DNA of 64,000 nt from contig JAKGHH010000003.1 of assembly GCA_022828595.1 (NCBI GenBank), positions 51,759,759 through 51,823,758 on the forward strand, written 5' to 3'. Shown in pieces: positions 49,364 to 61,721 of the stretch. Position 1 is the first letter of the stretch. Each line of letters opens with the position of its first letter. This DNA is from Nelumbo lutea. Its lineage: Eukaryota; Streptophyta; Magnoliopsida; Proteales; Nelumbonaceae. The translations under genes were made by a program, and so were the position numbers. A model generated the notes under the pieces. It did no database searches. It was not told the DNA's origin and saw only the letters and a list, made by a program, of their open reading frames with translations.

Positions 49364-49920
49364 CATTACAAGAAAATTAATCCTTGGCAATAGTCAAAAA
49401 TTATTTTTAATATAGGAAAAACTGTTGTCAGATGTTTTACTTACGACTGAACGAGCTGTTGCTAGTAAAGCCATTGTTAAAAGTGTTTTACAATAATCAA
49501 GTGTTGCGAAATATGTTTTTCAGAGTAAGTCTTGGCGAAAGTAGTGTTTTGCAACAATCATTTGCAACCGTTGCCAAACAAATTGTTTTAGCAACAATGC
49601 ATAAAAATCTGTTACCCATATAGCTTTTTAGCAACAATCGTTTATTTGTTGCATAAGTTACCATCCCTAACAATCTTGTTAGTTGTTGCTAATTATAAAT
49701 TTGCAACAGTTAAAGAGTTGTATCTAGCAATCATCTTAGGCAACAACCTATATAAATTATTGTTGAATGGGAGACAATCAAACAATTATTGCCCCAAGGT
49801 TCCTTATACAATGATCAAGTTAATTGTTGTCAATTGTAAATTAGCAACAACTGAACAATTGTTTCTTATAAATATTTATGACGACAATTATTATGAACTA
49901 TTGTTGAATTAACAACAAGA
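49364..49920. mobile_element. End of a CACTA-type transposon
   Basis: Begins CATTACAAGAAAATTAATCC, one base from the canonical CACTACAAGAAAA terminus. It is followed for about 550 bp by densely spaced, direct and inverted words of the type GCAACAAT and ATTGTTGC, i.e. subterminal repeats. No transposase and no second terminus were found, so it is a fragment or a solo end. Confidence 0.7.
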
Positions 49921-50069
49921 GGGACCAAAAAAATATGTTTAACTTGAAATCTATATATTAATCCTTTTTTATTTGAAGAAGGTAAACTAATGAACAACAA
50001 GATTCTGTACACAATTCCATAGATTATTAAGAGGGACCAAAAAGCTCTATGGACAAAAAAGCATGACTG

Positions 50070-50470
50070 AGCTCCCACATTGATAAGACTACTAGCATGG
50101 GTCTAATCCCTAATCAATCCAAAAGAAGAATTAATTACAACTTCTACTGAACTCTTTTTGTGTTCAAAACACTGGCTATTTCTTTCAAGCCATGTAGCCC
50201 AACATATAGCCAAAGGGATTATAGCCCAAACTGCTCAGCCTCTCTCTTACTCATGTTCTGAACATGCCATTCCCCACGCCCACCCCCACCCCCCACCACC
50301 CAAGAGATCTGCATTTGAATAAGGAAGACATCTTGCCACTAAATTGCATTGAGGTAGTGGTTCCACAACCTAATGGTGAAATTACAATGGGTGAACAAAT
50401 AATTAGAAATCCCCTACTATTCTTCACATAAAGGGAAGCAATATTATCTAGGTCCATTCCCCAAATCTGC
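50070..50470 (-). pseudogene. Second LINE ORF2 remnant (zinc-binding region)
   Basis: Minus-strand reading gives HCNFTIRLWNHYLNAI (about 50380-50335) with a stop inside, then WAIIPLAICWATWLERNSQC (about 50225-50165) and a tail SVEVVINSSFGLIRD. The pattern H-C-x-F...LW...W-x-x-W-x-E-R-N is that of the RT zinc-binding domain of plant L1-type elements, from a lineage other than the 41-kb copy. Frameshifted and stop-riddled. Confidence 0.7.
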
Positions 50471-51033
50471 TTATTATATCTTTTACCATAAGTTAGGTTT
50501 TTCCATAATATAATGGAGCACCAATCCTTCCTTGGAAGTGAGATGGTGAAGATACATTTTGAACTCGTTCTCTAGATGGTAGGAAAGACCTACCACTAGG
50601 GAAAAAACTTGGTCTCATTAAGGAATTGAATATTGTATCCATCTTAATTCAAAATTATTAAATCGGTAGAGAGTAGTTAAAACAATTAAAGTGCACGGAA
50701 TTTCCTCGAGAAATATTAAAACAAACCACCATTTTAGTTTAAAGGCTTTATTCCAGTCGTTACTTTATTTTAACATCAATATTATAGAAGAATACAAGAA
50801 ATTGATTGAATATTGTATGAGAAAGCCTATTTTCTTTCAGTTGAGCAATAATGGGGTTGGCTCTTTGTTTCTGTTTCTTTATGATAGATGAATGCCTATT
50901 TTCTTTCTTGTTCCTTGCCTCTCATTCTTTTCTTAATAAAACCTTGATCAGTTACTCTCTTATCAATCAAGAAAGAGAGAAAATTCTTAGATTTAAAAGC
51001 AACCTAAAATGATATTTCGAGAGAACTTATGCC
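50471..51033. other. Possible upstream part of the second LINE, otherwise unassigned
   Basis: Weak protein-like pieces on the minus strand near 50470-50560 could extend the LINE remnant. Beyond 50700 nothing is recognised. The Copia element at 51039 follows. Confidence 0.4.
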
Positions 51034-51360
51034 CAAGCTGTTAAAAAGGAAAATTCTGCATATCTTCTATATTAAGCCTGGTCAATATCTTGTATATATA
51101 TCTCCCTTTTATATTCTAGAATTGTAGCTAGTCATATCCCTTGGTTCTTGTATAACTGTGTATATATAACTATATAATATCAATACAAATAAGAAAGCTT
51201 GTTCTGCTCTCTGTTTTGTTGACCCTTCTGCTATTCTTCTGCTTTTCACCCTTCTGCTATCCTTCTGTTTTTCATGGTATCAGAGTAGGACTAAGATCCT
51301 GACTCAATCATCACTGCACTCTATTCCTTCGTGTAGCATCTCTTCATCTTTTCCGTCCTC

Positions 51361-52520
51361 ATGGCCAACGATAATATGACTCCTACTCTCGGCAAGATTA
51401 GTGCCGATTCTGGTATACCCAAACCAGAAATTATTATTACCCCCACAGATATCTCCAATCCTTATTTCCTTCACCATTCAGATCATCCGGGTCTGGTCTT
51501 GATTTCCAAACCTTTGAATGGAGACAATTATTCTGCTTGGAAGAGGGCTATGAAACTGGCCTTGAATTCCAAGAACAAGCTATGTTTTGTCAATGGCCCA
51601 ATCAAGGCTCCTTCAGAAGAAGCCGATCCTGAAGGTTATGCGACTTGGTCGTGATGCAATGATATGGTCCATTCCTGGATTATTAACACTCTCAGCCCAG
51701 AAATCTCAGACAGTGTGATCTATTATTCTTCTGCTCATGAAGTTTGGGAAGATCTCCGTGAGCGTTTCTCTCAAAATAATGCACCTCGTATCTTTGAGAT
51801 TTAGCGAGATATTGCTGCCTTCGACAAGAATAGCTCTTTGTCTCTGCTTATTATACAAAATTGAAGAGGCTGTGGGACGAATTGGCAACATATTCAGACA
51901 CAGCATATGGGGCGCAAGCTGATCAACAAAAAATAATACAAATTTTAATGGGTTTGAATGAATCTTATAATGCTATTCGTGGGCAGATTCTCCTGATGAA
52001 TCCACTTCTGTTCGTCAAGCCTCCTTTTTAGTCGGTCAAGAGGAGAAGTAGCGACACCTGAGTTCAACCCATTCCGATGCAGAATCCAATGCTACTATGG
52101 CTGTGCGTAATTCGACAGAAACAGAGAAGACCAATCGGCCTTATGGTTCCCAAACCCGATCAGTCGATTTCCAGTAGTCACAGGAGTATGGCCAGCGTCG
52201 TTCTGATACTAATAGACGACGCTCAAGTTCTGCCAGAGGCAGGCCTCAATGCACGTATTGTGGTGATAAAGGCCATTGGGTCCAGAAGTGTTATCAGTTG
52301 CATGGGTATCCACCAGGCCATCCAAAGGCAAAGAATACTTCAGGCTCAAATCAGTTTGGCAAACCGACGGCTAATCATGTTTCAGAAGGCTATTCTAAAG
52401 AGGAAGGAAAACCAATTGTTGGGATATCAGAGGCTCAATTGCAGCAGCTCTTATCGCTTCTTAGCGTAAAAAATGAGGGGTCTAGTCCTCAAGCTAATGC
52501 TGTAACCAAACCAGGTTTGT
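51361..52520 (+). pseudogene. Copia gag of the second element
   Basis: ATG at 51361 opens MANDNMTPTLGKISADSG; the conserved LISKPLNGDNYSAWKRAM follows. An early TGA after GYATWS (51652) is followed in frame by WIINTLSPEISDSVIYY. Later pieces shift frame. A zinc knuckle CTYCGDKGHWVQKCYQLHG is encoded at about 52253-52308. At least two stops and two frameshifts. Confidence 0.88.
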
Positions 52521-52529
52521 CTAAGATCA

Positions 52530-53155
52530 CTTCCCGTAATTGGATCATTGATAGCGGTGCGACGGACCACATATCTTCATCATCCAAATTGTTTTCACAC
52601 AAAAATAAAGCTTGCTCGTTGCCTCCTGTATTACTGCCTAGCGGACAAAAGGCTAATATTGTTGCCAAAGGATCATTGCCTTTTAATTCTGTTTTCTCTA
52701 CATGATGTATTATGTGTGCTATTTTCCAAGTTGATTTGATGTCAGTCAGTCATCTTAGAAGAGGTTTGAATTGTTCAGTGACATTTTTCTCTTATTGGTG
52801 TATTTTGTAGGATCTGGATACGAAGAGGATGATTGGTTTGGATAAACAGCGTGACGGGCTATATTATTTAGTGGCACTAGCGATGAAGAAATCTACCAAC
52901 CCTTCATCATCCACCAACTTTCAACCAACCTGCAATCTCACCACTTCTTCCACTGACTTTTGGCATCAACGCTTAGGCCACATATCATCGTCTCGCTTGG
53001 CTTTCATTGCTAAGAATTTTTTGGATTTTTCCATTCAGTCAAATAATGCTTGCCCTATATGTCCTTTGGCAAAGCAAAGTCGTTTACCTTTCAGTACTAG
53101 TGTGATTTCTTCTTCCAAACCTTTTGACATTATTCATTGTGACATTTGGGGTTAA
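52530..53155 (+). pseudogene. Copia protease and pre-integrase
   Basis: The protease active site WIIDSGATDHIS lies at 52540-52575. After frameshifts near 52700-52830 the pre-integrase zinc finger reads FWHQRLGHISSSRL...NACPICPLAKQSRLPF, ending at FDIIHCDIWG, followed by a TAA that interrupts the start of the integrase core. Confidence 0.9.
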
Positions 53156-53770
53156 TATCGACACCCCTCTCTTTCAGGTGCTCATTTTTTTCTTACCATT
53201 GTTGATGATTATACACATTTCACTTGGATTTTCTTGATGCGACACAAAAATGAAACACAGTCCCTTTTAAAACGCTTCTTTAACCACATTATCACTCAAT
53301 TCCAAAACCGCATTAAAATATTTCGAAGTGATAATGGTGGAAATTTTTTCTCATTTTGTTCTTTTTTTCAAGATAATGGTGTCATTTTTCAACATTCTTG
53401 TGTTTACACACCTCAACAAAACGGTGTTGTGGAACGCAAACATCGTCACATCTTACAAGTTGCTCGAGTTTTACGATTTCAAGCTCAACTCCCTACCCAA
53501 TTCTGGGGTGAATGTGCTCTAACTGCTGTCCACATAATTAATCGATTACCTACACCCGTTCTTTCTTTCAAAACCCCTTTTGAGTTGCTCTACTCAAAAG
53601 CACCTTCCTTTTTCCATCTCCATGTTTTTGGCTGTTTAGCCTATGCTACTAATGTGAATACTTCACGTAAATTTGATCACTGCACTATGCCCTCAATTTT
53701 CATTGGATATCCTATTGGTTAAAAGGCATACAAATTATTCGATTTATCAACTAAGAAGTATATGTAAAAT
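53156..53770 (+). pseudogene. Copia integrase core
   Basis: In frame after the stop at 53153: TIVDDYTHFTWIFLM (first Asp), IKIFRSDNGGNF (second Asp), YTPQQNGVVERKHRHI (catalytic Glu), then WGECALTAVHIINRLP and FGCLAYA. All three DDE residues are kept. A stop follows FIGYPIG at 53720. Confidence 0.92.
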
Positions 53771-54399
53771 TCCATGAAAATATTTTTCCCTATTGTCAGG
53801 CCACCCTTAATACACCTTCTTCAGCCCATCATTATAGCCCAATTCCTACATTTCCTACCGTTGACCTAGCTTTTGACTCACCTCTCCACAACACTATTCC
53901 CCACATAGACGAATCTCACTCACCTACTTCCTCTTTGGAACCCGAACAACCATCCCCTTCCTCTCCTCCCTCCAACCCATCACAACAACACATTGAGCCA
54001 TCTTCACCGATCGTCCATGTCCCTTTATCATCGCCATCTGATGCACCATCTCCGGCATCAACGTCTTCCCTCCATCCAACTTTACTGACACCCGAACCAC
54101 CCCTCTTCTCGCTTGATCCGCCAGAACCATCACTTGAACCACTTCGCTGCTCCAGCCACCACGTTGGTCCGCCGGTCAAGCTTCGAGATTACGTTTGCTC
54201 TAATGTCACACATGTTTCATCCTAGCCGTCATCCTCTTTGTTTTCTGGTCCGACCAAAGGCACCCGCTATCCACTTTACAATTATGTCTCCTATCATCGA
54301 TACAAGCCGGCGCACCGTACCTTCATCTCCCATATTAGTCACACAACTGAACCTTAGTCCTATTCCAAAGCCGTCACTCATCCTGAATGGCGAGCAACA

Positions 54400-55187
54400 A
54401 TGCAATCCGAATTAGAGGCACTCCAAGCCAACGACACTTGGTCTCTTACCCCTCTTCCACCGGTAAGAAACCAATTGGCTCTCGTTGGGTTTATAAAATC
54501 AAGCATAGGTCTGATGGTTCAATTGAATGATATAAGGCGCAGTTAGTGGCCAAAGGATTCATTCAATTGGAGGGTGTTGATTTTCATGACACTTTCTCCC
54601 CCACTGCTAAGATCATTACAGTTCGTTGCTTGATTGCCTTAGCCGCTGCTCGGGGTTGGTCCCTTCACCAACTGGATGTCAACAACGCTTTCCTTTATGG
54701 CGACCTTCATGAGGAAATTTATATGTCTCCACTGCCAGGGCTTCGGAGACAGGGGGAGGAACACTTGGTTTGTCGATTGCATAAGTCCTTATATGGCTTG
54801 AAACAGGCATCACGACAGTGGTTCTCTAAATTTTTAGATGCTATTAGCTCCTCTGGTTATGTGCAATCCCGAGCCGATTACTCTTTATTCACCAGGAAAT
54901 GAGGCAGGTCTTTCACTGCACTCTTGATATATGTTGATGACATTTTGATTACTGGGAATGATCCTGTCAATATTGCTCAGATTAATAAGTTTTTACATAG
55001 CAGATTTCGTCTTAAAGATCTTGGTGACTTGAAATATTTTCTGGGAATTGAAATTTCTGCTTCTAAAAATGGAATTTTTATCTCCCAACGCAAGTATGCA
55101 TTAGAAATTATCAAAGATGTTGGGTTGTTGGGTGCAGCACCAGTTGACACTCCTATGGAGAAAGGTTTGAAGTTGTCAGATGAGTAA
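54400..55187 (+). pseudogene. Copia reverse transcriptase
   Basis: Preceded by a Pro/Ser-rich linker (53935-54225). Starts with SRWVYKIK in one frame (about 54482) and continues from 54546 with [28 protein letters not shown] and [16 protein letters not shown] after SLFTRK (54900) interrupts; then LIYVDDILITGN, the catalytic box, and LGDLKYFLGIEI. It ends at TPMEKGLKLSDE with a premature stop. Confidence 0.93.
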
Positions 55188-55881
55188 TTTACTTAAAGGT
55201 CCAGGCCGCTATAGAAGATTATTCGGGCGACTAATATACTTGACTGTTTCAAGGCCAGACATCACATATTCAGTTCATGTCTTGAGTAGGTTTATGCATC
55301 AACCACAGAAACTTCATATGGAAGCAGCTCTTCGAGTTGTTTGATATTTGAAAGGTGCACCTGGCCAGGGATTGTTCTTTTCTTCAAATAGTGATTCCAG
55401 ATTACAAGCTTATTGTGATTCTGATTGGGCAGGTTGCCCACTTACTAGAAGGTCTACTACAGGCTACTGTGTTTTTCTTGGACCTTCATTAATATCTTGG
55501 AGATCAAAACGGCAGAAAACAGTGTCTCTTTCTTCAGCTGAAGCTAAGTACCATGCAATGACAGGAGCATGCTGTGAGTTAACATGGCTCCATTCTCTGT
55601 TAAGAGACTTGGGACTTATTCATCGTGGACCTGCCATATTATATTGTGACAATAAGGCGGCTTTGCACATTGCAGCCAATCCAGTCTTTCATGAGCGAAC
55701 TAGGCACATCGAGATGGATTGCCACTACATCAGGGACAAAATCCAAGATGGTTCTGTCATTACAAAGTACGTAAATTCTGCACATCAACTGGCAAACATC
55801 CTAACCAAACCTTTGGGGAGAGAAAATTTTGCTCCTATGGTTCGCAAGTTGGGAGTGCAGGATATCCACTCTCCAACGTGA
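55188..55881 (+). pseudogene. Copia RNase H
   Basis: After a frameshift the sequence encodes LIYLTVSRPDITYSVHVLS (about 55230), one TGA in place of Trp-type codon near 55343, then [47 protein letters not shown] and the C-terminal [14 protein letters not shown]. The acidic catalytic residues are present. The stop at 55879 is eight bases from the 3' LTR. Confidence 0.93.
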
Positions 55882-56129
55882 GGGGGAGTGTTAAAAGGGA
55901 AGATTCTGCATATCTTCTATATTAAGCCTGGTCAATATCTTGGATATATATCTTCCTTTTATATTCTAGAATTGTAGCTAGTCATATCCCTTGATTCTTG
56001 TATAACTGTGTATATATAATTGTATAATATCAATACAAGTAAGAAAGCTTGTTCTGCTCTCTGTTCTGTCGACCCTTCTGCTATTCTTCTGCTTTTCACC
56101 TTTCTTCTCTCCTTCTATTTTTCACAAGC

Positions 56130-57061
56130 ATTAAGTGAGAACCCTAACTGAGACCAATAATATTGCATCCCATTAAACCTAAATCTCCAAGAACAGAAAT
56201 TGTCGCATTCCTGACATTTACCTTCTCCCCAACCAGAAGTCTTCCATATTTCTTTTTGGTCCCTTCAATCTTCAACATGTGTGTTAAGTAGTCCTATGCC
56301 ATTGATAAAACTAACCTCACAAATCACAACTTTGAACTCCAAATAAGTATATCTATTATATAATCCACAGCAGTTCCAACTTCCAAATCCTCCATTACCA
56401 TCATTAGTGATTGATGCTCCAAAACATTTATCCACAGAATCATGAAGTTATCTCATATACAATGGTAAGCACTCTTTCTTTAGGGTAAAATGTCTAGAGA
56501 AAGTCAATGGTGAAGTTGTGGAGGCATCCCCACCTACAAGACAATGCCAATTTCAATCAGCTTCTTTAGAGCTCTTCCCTCTGTCAGAGCTGCTCTTGAA
56601 AAAGAAATTCCAAGCTTTGAGGCAGCTTGGTAAAAGGTTTCAATCTCATTATTGTCATAGTAATTGCTGCTAATTTTTCTTTCCTGCTGGAGTAAAGAAA
56701 TCACTTAATCACCAACTTGCTTCTTTGATGCATCAAGTGAAAACAATGTCCCTTGAAGTTCAGTTTCAAGATCTGAAATCTGCAATTGACATGTTGCAAC
56801 AGAAGGTCATGATCCTGTTGGAAGCTCAGAATAGTTAAAAGGATATTGAGCCAGAACCATTGGGGAGCTCAAGGCTACTAGTCGTTTGCTATATATTACA
56901 AGGATTTTAAATAACGAGAATTGAAAAGCTGTACTCTTATCATGGAGGATAAGGTAATCCCAAAAGAAAACCAAAACCCACCTAAGTAAGGGTGAACCTT
57001 AGTGCTAGGCTTGGCCAGCTCCAACCCAGCATGAAAACTTTAAAACCTTTTAGGGTATTAA

Positions 57062-57108
<47 letters not shown>

Positions 57109-57639
57109 AACAAAATAAAACAATTTAACATGACCAAGTAAAAAAAAGGGTAAGGCCATCTTCATTTGGTATCCAATGCTAATTTCAAAGGAGAACAAGT
57201 ATAATTAATACATATATAGATATAGACACACAAAAGCTTACATGAAAATGCAAAAAATTGGATGCTCCATACATCAAATCTAAAACATTTTTACTGTAAA
57301 AAAAATAAAAACATTGCTATAGATATACATTTGTACAGACTATACGTTTAGAGGTTTGAGCCTTGTTCTCTTCAGTCTTTTTTTCTGCATAAAGAAATTG
57401 TATGAAAGGATTCAAACAAAAGGAATGGAAAGATCCCTCATTTCTATATTTGTAATTGAACTATATTTTTACCCATTTTTTGCTTTTACACAGGACACAA
57501 GTTCAAGTTGGTTTCTGTGAAAATCAAAATTCTATTACCACATTGGTAACATATATTGACTGTAACAACATTGATGAGAGTGGGCAGCTATATATAGACG
57601 ACGCTTTGCTCTTTAATCTGGCCTTCCAACTTGTTTGGT
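56130..57639. other. Unassigned, with a (GA)n tract
   Basis: No gene supported. At 56729-56838 a plus-strand stretch would encode a short helix-like peptide (VQFQDLKSAIDMLQQKV) ending in TAA, without recognisable relatives. A (GA)n microsatellite of about 41 bp lies at 57065-57105. Confidence 0.45.
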
Positions 57640-57890
57640 TCATGGGAATAGGGGTCTGGAATTAGAACTGGAATGGATTGGACAGAATCAAAATCACAAT
57701 TCCATTCTCATTCCTGGTGAAATGATCAATATTCCCCCATTTGAAGGAATGGCCATTCCCTCCCTCTCCCTTGGGAATGAGATCTCATTCCAACTTACTA
57801 TAATTCCAATTTCAATGCCTGCCTGAACCAAACAGACAATGGGAATAGATAAATCCCATTCCGATTCTGATTCGATTCTAGAAATGAACT
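57640..57890. mobile_element. Tourist-type MITE relative
   Basis: TTGTTTGGTTCATGGGAATAGG on the left and CCTGAACCAAACAGACAATGGG on the right, with the AATGGCCATTCCCTCCC block seen in 16826-17214. The exact termini and TTA duplication are unclear. Confidence 0.65.
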
Positions 57891-57899
57891 AAACAGATT

Positions 57900-58001
57900 T
57901 AGAAATTAAGATGTATACTGAATTGATTTCAGGACTATATGTAGAGGTTATATATTTCATGTTAATTATATATCGCATTAAGATATATATTAAGGGAGAC
58001 C

Positions 58002-58038
<37 letters not shown>

Positions 58039-59030
58039 AAATCCCAAATTCAATGTATTTTCCATATTGATGACCCTAACAACCAATACATATCCTACAA
58101 TGTCATATATATGATTCTTTGGACCTTGAAGATAAGAGAAGGAAGTCACATCAGCAAACACTGATTTATATGGCCATGGGGCTGCCTCACATCATCATGG
58201 TGGGACCCTTACCTAATTTTTATCCACGGCCTAGAACAAATCATTTGTCATATATAACATGTATGTTTAATTTGGGTCCTCCTGGAATGTAGTTCAAATC
58301 TTGGACTTAATGTTTGACCAGATTCAGTGCATGAACTTCTCCCAACTGTTGATGAGTACGTCCTTTTTTTGTTTATAAGGCAAATGCTGAATTTTAGTCA
58401 AATAGATTAAGATGATCAGCCTTAGTTTTGAGTAACAAATTAGAGAGAGAGAGAGACTTGGACTGATTCATTGCAGCTATAAACAGCTGGGATGATCTTT
58501 TGATTTGCCTGGATTGTTAAGAGGTTCCAATTAGCTAAAACTCTCACAGAACGTATGATGCCCAACCTCCGGAGATCCCGGATGCTTAATAATTTGTTAC
58601 TTCAATTTTCAAGTATTAATTGGTATTGCTCTTAGCTCTAAAATTATAGATTGCTTTTACCTCTACTATAATTTTATTAGAGTTTGATAGAGTATTAATT
58701 GTTGTTCTACTATCTTTTTGTTGTTTTTTTCACTAGACAAGAGACCCCCCATTATATTAGACAATACAATACGGAGGAGGGTTGGTGGGGTCATTGCAGC
58801 CATATTTGGCTTCATGGTAGTTGTCATGATATGATATAAAAGTTGGTTGCAAGTTAGACAACAAAAGAGATTATAAGTCTATGTAGAGAGCACATACCCC
58901 CCCCCCCCTAACAATTAGTAATGACCCTTGTTTCATGCCCTATTTCAAGGTATGCTCCAATTGTCCATCTAATTAAATATATACATAGAACCAATACACA
59001 ATAATAGTGACCCTATTTTAGTGTAATTGT
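57900..59030. other. Intergenic, (TTA)n tract
   Basis: A (TTA)n microsatellite lies at 58002-58036; the open frames across it are artefacts. A C run lies near 58900. No gene recognised upstream of the transposase at 59 kb. Confidence 0.5.
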
Positions 59031-59034
59031 AGGA

Positions 59035-59733
59035 TTACATAGGTGCAATAGGTGACACTCATATCCCATAGGAGGTGCTTGTTGAAAAGCAAGGAAAATT
59101 TCGTGGAAGGAAGGGAAAGACAACACAAAATGTGATAGTCGTAGTCACATTTGATCTAAAATTTACCTACGTATTGGTCGGGTGGGATGGTTCAACTACA
59201 AATGCTACAATCCTTTATAATTTTTTACAAAGGGATCATAAACTTAACGTTCCTCCAGGTAAATTGTATAGTTAACTAATCATCTTTAATATACCACTAA
59301 TCATTATATAAATTTTGAGTTGATTTCTTTCAAAATTGTGTTTGGTGTAAATATAAGGAAGCACTACATTATAGATGCTGGACGTAGAAACATGCCAGGA
59401 TTCCTATCTCCTTATCGAGGCACAAGATACCACCTTAATGAGGTACAAGGTCGGTTGCCAAAATCTCCAAGAGAGATATTTAATCACCAACATTTCTCAT
59501 TGAGAAATGCAGTGGAATGTGTTTTTGGTGTTTTAAAAAGCGATGAGCCATTCTTAATGCCACCCAACACTTTGACTTTCCTATACAAGATTGTTGTGGC
59601 ATGTTGTGTGTTCCATAATCACATAATGGGAGTTGATACATTTGACCAAGTTACTCGAAAAGGGATCCGAGAAGCAGATAGACATGTTATGGTAGATGAA
59701 GTTGAAGATGTAGATAATGACCCCCTCCCATAA
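59035..59733 (+). pseudogene. PIF/Harbinger DDE transposase remnant
   Basis: Plus strand, two pieces separated by about 60 bp that may be an old intron (GTAAATTG...ATAAG). First piece: YIGAIGDTHIP, a stop, then QGKFRGRKGKTTQN, VTFDLKFTYVLVGWDGS. Second: HYIIDAGRRNMPGFLSPYRG, RYHLNE, SLRNAVECVFGVLKS and ACCVFHNHI. This is the Harbinger nuclease (DDE_Tnp_4). The first catalytic Asp is displaced (usual AIDGTH reads AIGDTH) and the second is Asn (STTNATIL); the Glu of VECVFGVLK remains. Inactive. It pairs with the Myb-like gene at 60.1-61.1 kb, the standard two-gene content of these elements. Terminal repeats were not found. Confidence 0.9.
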
Positions 59734-60059
59734 TCGCTAATACAAAGACTCCAAAGGAATGAAATAGCAAGGTGGTCATCATTTAGGGATCAAATTGGAT
59801 CAAACATGTTCTGTGACTGAAAGAGAATGCGTCGGGGTCTTATTTGATGATGTGTCTTAATTATTAGAACCTCGTTGATGTTGAACCAATGTTTTTATTA
59901 TTGCATGTGTTTTTTAATTAGTTTGTTGAACATGTTACTTGTATTAAAAACATCTTTCATTGGATTTGTCAATATGTTAATTGGATTTATGACTCATCTA
60001 TGTTCTATTTCTTAATGTATTTGTTAATCATGTGTATACTATTTATTTGTGGGATATAA

Positions 60060-61116
60060 TGCTTGTTAGGGAAGGTTTCTGGAAAGAATACCCAAGTTTC
60101 ATCTATTGGAAGCAAAAAGGATAAGGGTAAGGATATCCTATCAGCCTCTCACTCTACCTCTATTAAGCATGAAAGAACCTCACAAATTTGGTGGAGTGAT
60201 GCGATGGATAAAGCATTAATTTAACTACTTGTTGATCAAGTTGCCTTAGGCAACAAGATTGACAAGGGGTTCAAAACATCAGCATACACATATGTATGCA
60301 AGGAAATGACTGGTCGATTTGGAGTTTAACTGAAAACACCACACATTAAAAGTAGGATGAGAACCTTGAAGCCAATTTACGCAGAGGCTAAGAAGTTGTT
60401 AGGTACAAGTGGCTTTAGTTATTGGAATGAAGCAAAAAATCAAATTGAAGCAAATCTTGAAGTTTGGAAGGAGTATCTACAAGTAAATATATATTTATGT
60501 AAGTCTTCATTTATAAAAAATTGGTTAGTGAAGCATGTATTGATTATGAATTGTACAATATAAGCCAATCCACTTGTAGCTAGTGTAAAGGGTTATGTCA
60601 TGGAGATGCATGATGAAATGCAAGTGGTATTGGGAACTAACCAAGCAATAGGTGAAGATGCTAGAGAATGTATTGAGTTGGTAAATGAAATAGAGTGAAG
60701 GAATTGGTTATGATGAAAATGATGCAGATATTGATGATGATGCATCAACACCAATGTTTATCAGTGATGGGACCCAATTATAGCCTAATACATTGCGTAA
60801 GGAAACATCTTCAACAAGTTCGAAGAAAAGGGTTCATGGCAGCAATACGAAATTTGTCGATGAGTTTATACATGCAATTGTTACAATGAATGAAACAATG
60901 AACAAGATTACAACTACTCTCACAGTTCAAAGTGAGCAAAAATTTCTCAAGGAGCTGTGGAATGAGGTCATGGATTTGGATGGTTTTGATCACGAAGAAT
61001 TGGATGATGTGTTTGACTACTTTGCTCGAAATGATAGGGAAGCCAAAATATTTCTTACCAGAGATAAGTCTCGTTGGGTCAAAATGGTCCATTCCATCAT
61101 CTCTAAATTGCCTTAG
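60060..61116 (+). pseudogene. Myb/SANT-like protein of the PIF/Harbinger element
   Basis: Plus strand, same orientation as the transposase and about 330 bp downstream. IWWSDAMDKALI then a stop, LGNKIDKGFKTSAYTYVCK, HIKSRMRTLKPIYAEAKKLL, NEAKNQIEANLEVWKEYLQ form a plant Myb/SANT-like DNA-binding domain (PF12776 type). An acidic linker and a C-terminal helical part, FVDEFIHAIVTMNETMNK to WVKMVHSIISKLP, end at TAG 61114-61116. A candidate intron sits after EYLQ (GTAAATATA). In active relatives this protein binds the element ends and helps the transposase. At least three stops interrupt it here. Confidence 0.85.
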
Positions 61117-61119
61117 TAA

Positions 61120-61721
61120 TCTGACTTGATAGCTAGGGGAGATACTTTACTAATGTAGACAAGTTTAAACCACTCTTATCTCTAATTTTGTCCATTTCAT
61201 GCTTTGGCTAATTGTGTTTATAAATACCTGATCTATTGACTCTTCTTCTTTTTGTGGGTGCATGTTGAGAAGAGGGAGAAACGCATCTGATTGAAAGGCT
61301 TGCTGAATTCTTTGTTGGTTTCTGGACATTGGATATCTTCTTGACTTTGAGCATTGTAGGATGCCTATATCATTTGGAACCTAATTTGTGTTCCATTTGT
61401 AAGTAGGGTATTTCCAATGGTATTCTAATAGTATATTCTTTTCTCTTTCCAAAACCACTAGGTTTTTCTATACAGATCGAATTCCTTTTAGACTCTCTTT
61501 TTCTAGTTATACTTCAATTCCACTACTTGACACTTGATACAATTTTTGGATTGTGTTGATTTGGCTAAAACCCTCATGAATGCTCTTTCTACCAAGTTCT
61601 TGGCATGTAAATACGATCTGAGCAACTTCCACTGTATCAAATATGCTGAATATGAAGTTCATCATGGGAAGTGAAATTAAAATGATCCTTTTTCTATATT
61701 TCATAATTTCATACTAACTTC
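61120..61721. other. Unassigned
   Basis: Downstream of the Harbinger genes; the element's right end may be here but no clear inverted terminus was seen. Confidence 0.4.

Larger units (their letters stand above)
51039..56124 (+). mobile_element. Copia LTR retrotransposon, structurally complete, 5086 bp
   Basis: LTRs 51039-51274 and 55889-56124, both exactly 236 bp, TGTTAAAA...TTTTTCA, differing at about 14 positions by eye. Perfect 5-bp duplication CAAGC at 51034-51038 and 56125-56129. Primer-binding site TGGTATCAGAG (51275-51285) for initiator Met tRNA sits directly after the 5' LTR, and the polypurine tract GAGGGGGAG (55880-55888) directly before the 3' LTR. The domain order gag, protease, integrase, RT, RNase H is intact, but the frame is broken many times, so it cannot move on its own. 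Confidence 0.97.

Noticed and set aside
53916..54179. Gly-rich minus-strand frames
   Set aside because: Antisense of the Pro/Ser-rich linker between integrase and RT of the second Copia element.
57889..58161. Poly-Ile frames on both strands
   Set aside because: Artefacts of the (TTA)n microsatellite at 58002-58036.
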